Shown in pieces: positions 14,928 through 20,534 of a stretch of 20,534 bases of DNA. The notes beneath the pieces were generated by a model that was not told the DNA's origin, ran no database searches, and worked only from the letters and a program-made list of their open reading frames with translations. The stretch is taken from contig CAYOJL010000033.1 in NCBI GenBank assembly GCA_964404235.1, forward strand, positions 1-20,534. The letters are read 5' to 3'. The stretch comes from CACEUX01 sp964404235. GTDB lineage: Bacteria; Fidelibacterota; Marinisomatia; Marinisomatales; UBA1611. Position 1 is the first letter of the stretch. Each line of letters opens with the position of its first letter. A program made the position numbers and the translations under genes.

Positions 14928-17810
14928 ATGCAAAAAAATATACCTTACATCATCATCGCATTTGGAGTCGCTGCTTTAGTATGCATTCTCTCTTTTCTTG
15001 ATCTATACGATAATTTTGAACATAATCTATTGGATATGCGATTCAAGAGTCGTGGCCTAATGGATACTCGTGAAGATATTGCAACTGCTGATATCGATGT
15101 ACGAGCTCTGCAGACCGAAGGTAAATGGGACCCCTGGAGCAGGGAAAAACACATCCCTATGGTCAACCTTGCTGCAGAGCATGGCCTGGATGCATTTATC
15201 TTTGATGTCTATTTTATTGAAGATAGCGAACGAAAACTAGAATATAAGGTCCTTAATAGTATCACAGATTCCACCTTGTCCATGGAAAAGGTCAAAAACC
15301 TATTCCCTGACCCAGACAATGATCTAGCTGATGCATCACAAAGAGCTGGTAATATTATCTTTGCCCAAAGCTTCAAGCCTCAGCCAAAGAAAAAAGAACC
15401 GGTCAAAAAACGAACAGATGTCATGGAGAGGAGACTGAAGCTTTTAGAAGAGAAGAATCTGTTTCGTACTGTCGATCGCGATAAATATTCAATGCTCTTT
15501 GATTTTTACGATATTGAGACCGTTGTGGATACACTTATTAAAAATTCTGCAGGTGTGTATTTCTTTCAATCCGACCCTGATCCTGATGGGCTACAAAGAA
15601 AATATCCTTTGGTCGGTATATATGAGGATAGGATCTTCCCTGCGGCATCTCTTGCTATTGCTCTTAGGCATTACGGGGTATCATTCGATGATGTAGAGAT
15701 CGTCCCAGGAGAGCATCTGAGTTTTGATCTACCAGAACCGGATGAGCATGGCAGGTCAAGTATATCCATACCTATAAATGATAAAGGACAGATGCAGGTC
15801 AATTGGGCAGGTAACTGGCAAGACAAAGAAACTGGTGAATTTGACCTGGTACACTATCCATATAATGTTCTTAAGGAATTCCAGGAAAGCGAGCACTCAA
15901 ACTATATCCTGGCTGAATTCAAAAAACTGATGAATCTTTCTTTTGATGGTAATGTAAAAGCAGCGTATAAACCTGCCATAGGTTACATTGATGCGCCTAA
16001 GAATGATATCAAGAAAGCCGTTCAACAAGTGATGAGAATGGGTATGATGGAAAAATGGATGACAGCAAATCCCAATGCGACAGCTCAAGACTTTCCTCAA
16101 AAGGTACCTGCTTTTGTATTCAATGAACTTAAGAATAATAATATCATTGCAAATGCTTTCTTAGATCAAGATCAAAGTATAGAACCCACGCTTGATCAAT
16201 TGATATCTGATGGTTCATTAATATATGATATGGGTCTGGATAATTATGTATTTACTACATATAAACAACACATCATTGACCTTAACAATGAGATCGAGAA
16301 AAATGGTGAGAACAGGAAAGCCCTTGCAAAAGTTCGTGGTTACGCAAGGAATACCGAGCGAAATTTTCAGATTATATCAAATTTAAATAAACATGATATG
16401 ATCGATGAACAACGCCCACTGACCTTCTACCCAAATTCAAAAAGAAAAAGACTATTCATTGGTAGTGAGGAAAAGAATAGTGTTCACAATGTTGTACCAT
16501 TTGAGTTCGTAGGAAAAAAACTCTATTATGGTCTGACCGCTACTGGAACATCAGATCTGAATCCAATGCCATTCGACCCTCGATATCCCATGGTAGGATT
16601 GCATGCAAATGCATTGAATACAATACTGGATAATAAGATCATAAATGAGATACCAAAAGAACAGATAGCTTTAATTATCTTTATTATAGCTCTTCTACTT
16701 GCATTTGGGGTCCCTGCACTCAGCGCTGCATTAGGAGGCCTTGCAACCGCAATCATTGTTGGAGCATACGGTTGGCTATCATTCTGGCTATTCTCAACTC
16801 AACATATATGGCTTGATATGGTGGGCCCTCTATCTACTCTTGCAATTGGATACTTAGGCATTACTGTTTATAATTATATACAAGAAGAAAAAAATAAGAA
16901 CTTCCTTAAAGAATCCTTCGGTACCTATGTTTCCCCTGAACTGATCGATCAAATGTACGAAAGTGGTGAAGAACCCTCTCTTGGGGGTGAAGAGGGATAC
17001 CATACTGCATTCTTCACTGATATTCAGAGTTTCTCAGCCTTTTCAGAAAAATTAACTGCAAGTGAGCTTGTAGCGCTCTTGAACCAATATCTTACAGATA
17101 TGACCGATGTATTGCTTGAGAATAATGGTACCCTTGACAAATATATCGGTGATGCGATCGTGGCTTTTTATGGTGCACCTATAGAAGTAGATGACCACGA
17201 GCTCTGGGCATGTCGAACTGCTATTAAAATGCAAGACAATCTGGAGATATTACGCCAAGGTTGGCAAGAAGAAGGCGACCGCTGGCCTGAGATCGTACAC
17301 AATATGCAGAACCGGATCGGCATCAGTTCTGGACAGATGGTGACTGGTAATATGGGCTCTGAAGCCCGCATGAATTATACCATGATGGGCGACAATGTAA
17401 ATACAGCAGCACGTTTGGAATCATCAGCAAAACAATATGGCATATATATCCAGATCGCAGATAGCACATATCAACCCGTAAAAGATAAAGTGGTCATTCG
17501 CGATCTTGATAATGTGCGAGTGATGGGTAAGAATGAACCAGTCAAGGTATGGGAATTAATCTCAGAAATAGGTGAAGAACCAGAACCATACAAAAAGATA
17601 CTGCCAGCATATCACGAAGCCTTGGATCTATATAAGAACCAAAAATGGCAAAAAGCTATAGAAGCCTTCAAAGCATCAGACGCGCTTGAGGATATGTTCC
17701 CTGGAAGAAAGACCAATCCTAGCCGTATCTATATACCTAGATGCGAACACTACCTTTCAAATCCTCCTGGGGATGATTGGGATGGCGTTTGGACACTAAC
17801 AAGTAAATAG
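14928..17810 (+). CDS. CHASE2-domain adenylate cyclase (class III)
   Basis: This 960-residue membrane sensor begins with one transmembrane helix (about 6-24). A large extracytoplasmic CHASE2-type region (about 25-575) follows, and then three hydrophobic helices (about 579-598, 600-620, 630-650), the usual CHASE2 layout. The cytoplasmic catalytic domain (about 690-850) holds both metal aspartates (D698 in FFTDIQSF, D742 in DKYIGDA), substrate-specifying Lys738 and Thr818, and transition-state Asn825 and Arg829 in GDNVNTAAR. These fit an ATP-specific class IIIb adenylate cyclase. A short C-terminal extension (about 885-960) resembles a TPR helix pair. The sensory region is longer than usual, with an extra alpha-rich segment at about 310-510. 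It starts seven bases after the secretin stop, so it is co-transcribed and may link an outside signal to cAMP control of the pilus genes. Confidence 0.92.
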   Translation: MQKNIPYIIIAFGVAALVCILSFLDLYDNFEHNLLDMRFKSRGLMDTREDIATADIDVRALQTEGKWDPWSREKHIPMVNLAAEHGLDAFIFDVYFIEDSERKLEYKVLNSITDSTLSMEKVKNLFPDPDNDLADASQRAGNIIFAQSFKPQPKKKEPVKKRTDVMERRLKLLEEKNLFRTVDRDKYSMLFDFYDIETVVDTLIKNSAGVYFFQSDPDPDGLQRKYPLVGIYEDRIFPAASLAIALRHYGVSFDDVEIVPGEHLSFDLPEPDEHGRSSISIPINDKGQMQVNWAGNWQDKETGEFDLVHYPYNVLKEFQESEHSNYILAEFKKLMNLSFDGNVKAAYKPAIGYIDAPKNDIKKAVQQVMRMGMMEKWMTANPNATAQDFPQKVPAFVFNELKNNNIIANAFLDQDQSIEPTLDQLISDGSLIYDMGLDNYVFTTYKQHIIDLNNEIEKNGENRKALAKVRGYARNTERNFQIISNLNKHDMIDEQRPLTFYPNSKRKRLFIGSEEKNSVHNVVPFEFVGKKLYYGLTATGTSDLNPMPFDPRYPMVGLHANALNTILDNKIINEIPKEQIALIIFIIALLLAFGVPALSAALGGLATAIIVGAYGWLSFWLFSTQHIWLDMVGPLSTLAIGYLGITVYNYIQEEKNKNFLKESFGTYVSPELIDQMYESGEEPSLGGEEGYHTAFFTDIQSFSAFSEKLTASELVALLNQYLTDMTDVLLENNGTLDKYIGDAIVAFYGAPIEVDDHELWACRTAIKMQDNLEILRQGWQEEGDRWPEIVHNMQNRIGISSGQMVTGNMGSEARMNYTMMGDNVNTAARLESSAKQYGIYIQIADSTYQPVKDKVVIRDLDNVRVMGKNEPVKVWELISEIGEEPEPYKKILPAYHEALDLYKNQKWQKAIEAFKASDALEDMFPGRKTNPSRIYIPRCEHYLSNPPGDDWDGVWTLTSK

Positions 17811-17824
17811 AATAACAGCCCGAT

Positions 17825-20534
17825 ATGAAGTGGCACAAACATTACCAGCATAGCTTTTTAATTTGGGCTACCCTCTCTTTTTTAACTGCACAAGATCCCT
17901 TTGTCATTGATTCATCGCTTTCTACTTCCCTTCCACAGACCCTGTCCAATTCCATTGAGTTAGCAGATGTAAATAATGATGGCTATACTGATATCATTAT
18001 ATCCGGCTATGATTCAACCAGGTCCGGATTATATATTGATATCAGGCTCGGCAGTAACGATGGGACATTAGCCCAGGGCTACCAAACAAACTTTATAACC
18101 TATCCAGATACCATAGCTGAATACTTAGGTGGGCTTGGGAACATGACGCTTTCGGATGTAAACCTTGATGGAAATATAGATCTATATATTAATGGATCAG
18201 CAAAATCAAAATTGCTATTCAACTCTTCATCCGGTTACTTCAGTGAATCCTCTTGGCTTCAAAATATGTCTGTGACATACAGTGATGGAAAATGGGGAGA
18301 TGTAAATATGGATGGGCGTCCAGACCTTTTCCTAATGGGTGTGAATGAATACTCTGATAATATCCTTAATGAACTCTTTATCAATACTGGTAATTATCTG
18401 GATGAGGACCCTACTACTATCTTCCCCTCTCTTTTTACTGGTGCTAGTGCCTGGGGTGATTATGATAATGACGGTGACCCTGACCTGATAATTGGCGGAC
18501 GCACTGCAAATCCAAACTCATCAGTTTCAAGACTTTATCAAAATGACCCTATAGGTCGATTAACAGAAGTAACCACTGCGGACGCGATCGATGGGATCAA
18601 GGCAGGCGCATTTCATTTTGCTGACCTTGATGCAGATGGTGATCTTGATCTCATCATGTCTGGCTGGGATAAGATTGAAGGAGATCTTGTAACATATATT
18701 CTAGAAAATGAGCCGCTAGGCACATTCTCTCTGGCCCCTGGTCAGATCGATTTTGCAGTTGCCTATGGTACAATAGATGCGATCGATCTTAACCTAGATG
18801 GATTTCAAGATATCGTTATCTCAGGCGCTGATCAAGTGAGTATTTATTCTGGCAGGATCCACTCTTTATCGGGAAGGGTCTATATCAATAATGGTGATGG
18901 AACGTTTAATGAGGTAAAACAACTGGATGGTTCTCGCTCTGCAAAGTTCGTAGATGTGGATCAGGATGGTATACCTGATCTTGTAACAAATGGAACGACA
19001 CAGATAGGAAATTCTGACAGTACTTTTTCACATGTATATCTAAATTCAAGTTCAGGAAGCAATCAAGACCCTGAACCACCTACTGCACTTACTGCATTTG
19101 CAGTTAGTACAAGAGCGATCTTTTCTTGGGGTACCGGATCAGATGATATTGATGAAGCTGCAGGCCTATCATATAATATACGTATCGGGACATCTTCAGG
19201 TGGCAACGATCTTATATCCTCATCTGTACCGTATAATTCTTCTAATGTAGGACGCAGACTCATTCGTGAATTCAATGAGATACCGCACGGGACTTACTAT
19301 TGGGCAGTGCAGACCGTAGATGGCTCTGGTAATACTTCAGAATGGTCACAGCAAGATACCTTATTCATTGCGCGGTTGGTGGCCTCCACTCAATCATTAC
19401 CCGGTGTATATTATTCTTCAGCTGGTTGGGCAGACTACACTGAAGATGGGATCCCTGATCTAGCTCTCACAGGTGTAACATTCTCTGGCAGTAGTATCAC
19501 GAACCTTTTTGAAAATTCAGATGGTCTACTTTCACAAGATCTAAACCAAAATATTCAAGCCGTTTTTGGTGGCCACCTATCATGGGTGGATTATACTAAT
19601 GACGGTCATCTTGATCTGGCAATGACAGGGTTTCAGATCAGCAACTTCTTTGGCGGATTTAAAACCAGCTTTTATAAGTGGGATAATGGTCTATACGTAG
19701 CTGATACAGATTCTGAGATAGATACTGATAATAATTTTGATGGCATTGGTGATAACTGGGTCAATGGTGGTGTGAATGGACACCATTGGGGAGATTATGA
19801 TAATGATGGTGATCTGGATTATGTGCAAGGCGGGTTTGACAATTATTATGTTCGGCATCTTGACGTATTCTATAATGATAATGGTATCATGCGCCTTGAT
19901 ACAAATCAGGTCAATCTTATACCCATTAATCCTGCCATAGTGCAGTGGGTAGACCTTAACCGCAACGGAAGATTGGATCTGGTGACCATTGGTGCTGATG
20001 AGACCCAATCTTTAAGGATGCGTGTATATTTAAATAACTCGGATCATATCCTCACCCCTTCAATGACCTGGGAATCAGAAGTATATGGGGTTACCGCTGG
20101 AGCCATTGCATTTGGAGATTATAATAGTGATGGCTATGATGATTTTGCATTAACAGGTTTAAATACCAATGATGAATTAATAACCTATGTGGTTGCAAAT
20201 AATAATGGGGTGGGATTCATCCCAACATATGTTGATGGGCTACAAGGTGTCTACTATGGCAAACCCGCATGGGGAGATTATGATGCAGACGGTGACCTGG
20301 ATCTATTGATCACAGGGCATTCTAGTACTGAAGGTCAATTGGGCTCTGCCCCGATCACATTGATATACTATCAAGATGAGAATGGATTCTCCATAGATCA
20401 CACTCTTTCTATTGACAGTACTGGCATTAGCTTTTCACAATGGGGAGACTATGATGCAGATGGTGACCTGGATCTATTCCTATCTGGTTTCAAAGCAAAT
20501 CAGGATGTGGTTGCTCAAGTATATGATAATCTTG
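17825..20534 (+). CDS. Secreted FG-GAP/VCBS repeat protein with FnIII domain (runs off window)
   Basis: An ATG at 17825 opens a frame of at least 903 codons with no stop to the window end. A signal peptide (about 1-23, hydrophobic FLIWATLSFLTAQ) is followed by Ca-binding DxDxDG-type loops about every 50-60 residues. Seven lie before residue 400 (from Asp48: DVNNDGYTD, DVNLDGNID, DYDNDGDPD and others) and seven after residue 530. Between them, about 415-516 is a fibronectin type III-like domain (PEPPTALTAFAVSTRAIFSW to YYWAVQTVDGSGN). Such beta-propeller proteins are secreted or surface-bound adhesins and enzymes carriers. The start lies 14 bases after the cyclase stop, in the same direction as the secretin. 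It could be cargo or a tip adhesin for the machine, or it could use type IX secretion if a C-terminal sorting signal exists beyond the window. All repeat positions share one frame, so no frameshift is seen. Confidence 0.9.
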   Translation, partial: MKWHKHYQHSFLIWATLSFLTAQDPFVIDSSLSTSLPQTLSNSIELADVNNDGYTDIIISGYDSTRSGLYIDIRLGSNDGTLAQGYQTNFITYPDTIAEYLGGLGNMTLSDVNLDGNIDLYINGSAKSKLLFNSSSGYFSESSWLQNMSVTYSDGKWGDVNMDGRPDLFLMGVNEYSDNILNELFINTGNYLDEDPTTIFPSLFTGASAWGDYDNDGDPDLIIGGRTANPNSSVSRLYQNDPIGRLTEVTTADAIDGIKAGAFHFADLDADGDLDLIMSGWDKIEGDLVTYILENEPLGTFSLAPGQIDFAVAYGTIDAIDLNLDGFQDIVISGADQVSIYSGRIHSLSGRVYINNGDGTFNEVKQLDGSRSAKFVDVDQDGIPDLVTNGTTQIGNSDSTFSHVYLNSSSGSNQDPEPPTALTAFAVSTRAIFSWGTGSDDIDEAAGLSYNIRIGTSSGGNDLISSSVPYNSSNVGRRLIREFNEIPHGTYYWAVQTVDGSGNTSEWSQQDTLFIARLVASTQSLPGVYYSSAGWADYTEDGIPDLALTGVTFSGSSITNLFENSDGLLSQDLNQNIQAVFGGHLSWVDYTNDGHLDLAMTGFQISNFFGGFKTSFYKWDNGLYVADTDSEIDTDNNFDGIGDNWVNGGVNGHHWGDYDNDGDLDYVQGGFDNYYVRHLDVFYNDNGIMRLDTNQVNLIPINPAIVQWVDLNRNGRLDLVTIGADETQSLRMRVYLNNSDHILTPSMTWESEVYGVTAGAIAFGDYNSDGYDDFALTGLNTNDELITYVVANNNGVGFIPTYVDGLQGVYYGKPAWGDYDADGDLDLLITGHSSTEGQLGSAPITLIYYQDENGFSIDHTLSIDSTGISFSQWGDYDADGDLDLFLSGFKANQDVVAQVYDNL

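Noticed and set aside
17830..17846. Sigma-54-like TGGCAC followed by TTACC at the start of the FG-GAP gene
   Set aside because: The -12 part lacks the GC pair at the required spacing and the site lies inside the signal-peptide codons.
19693..20008. Minus-strand open frame rich in Ile within the FG-GAP gene
   Set aside because: It is antisense to Asp/Asn-rich repeat codons (GAT/AAT), which give Ile-rich shadows.
17966..20460. Regularly spaced repeats considered as a CRISPR-like or other DNA repeat array
   Set aside because: Spacing varies, all copies stay in one reading frame and each encodes a DxDxDG loop, so they are protein repeats.

Overview
The window is AT-rich, gene-dense DNA from a free-living Gram-negative (diderm) bacterium: it encodes an outer-membrane secretin, a prepilin peptidase and Sec-type signal peptides. 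The mix of a surface FG-GAP/FnIII protein, weak Shine-Dalgarno signals and heavily fused pilus genes suggests the FCB group, possibly Marinimicrobia (SAR406). That placement is a low-confidence guess from style, with no marker gene in the window.

Left arm, minus strand, read from 5775 down to 1: a CheY-like receiver protein, prepilin peptidase (PilD), extension ATPase (PilB/GspE), a PilR-like sigma-54 activator, inner-membrane platform protein (PilC/GspF) and the start of a prepilin gene cut by the window edge. The first five are tightly packed, with ATGA overlaps or 1-nt gaps, and surely form one operon. The prepilin sits behind a 102-bp gap that holds a near-consensus -24/-12 sigma-54 promoter and two palindromes. 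The activator encoded just upstream therefore probably controls the pilin. Both receiver domains in this arm carry Glu at the phospho-acceptor position.

Middle, plus strand, 5930-8240: a two-gene metabolic unit, an APH-fold small-molecule kinase followed by a class-III PLP enzyme of the phospho-lyase type. It resembles the hydroxylysine kinase/5-phosphohydroxylysine phospho-lyase or ethanolamine-phosphate phospho-lyase pair and looks unrelated to pili.

Right arm, plus strand, 8392-20534: a small membrane protein made of two copies of one unit; a 972-residue fusion of an ExeA/GspA-type AAA ATPase, a PilM-like actin-fold domain and a PilN-like membrane/periplasmic domain; a PilO-like protein fused to a DUF2914-like domain; a PilP/GspC-like protein; a compact secretin (PilQ/GspD); a CHASE2-adenylate cyclase; and the start of a long secreted protein with at least fourteen calcium-type FG-GAP/VCBS repeats around an FnIII domain. 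The order M-N-O-P-Q is the classic alignment-complex order.

Together the two arms encode a nearly complete type IV pilus or type II secretion-like machine: assembly ATPase, platform, peptidase, alignment complex, secretin and a prepilin. No retraction ATPase (PilT) is visible. A cAMP-producing sensor and a probable surface cargo follow the secretin. The most unusual points are the ATPase-PilM-PilN fusion, the PilO-DUF2914 fusion, the two Glu-type receivers, and the sigma-54 promoter that leaves almost no leader before the pilin start codon.
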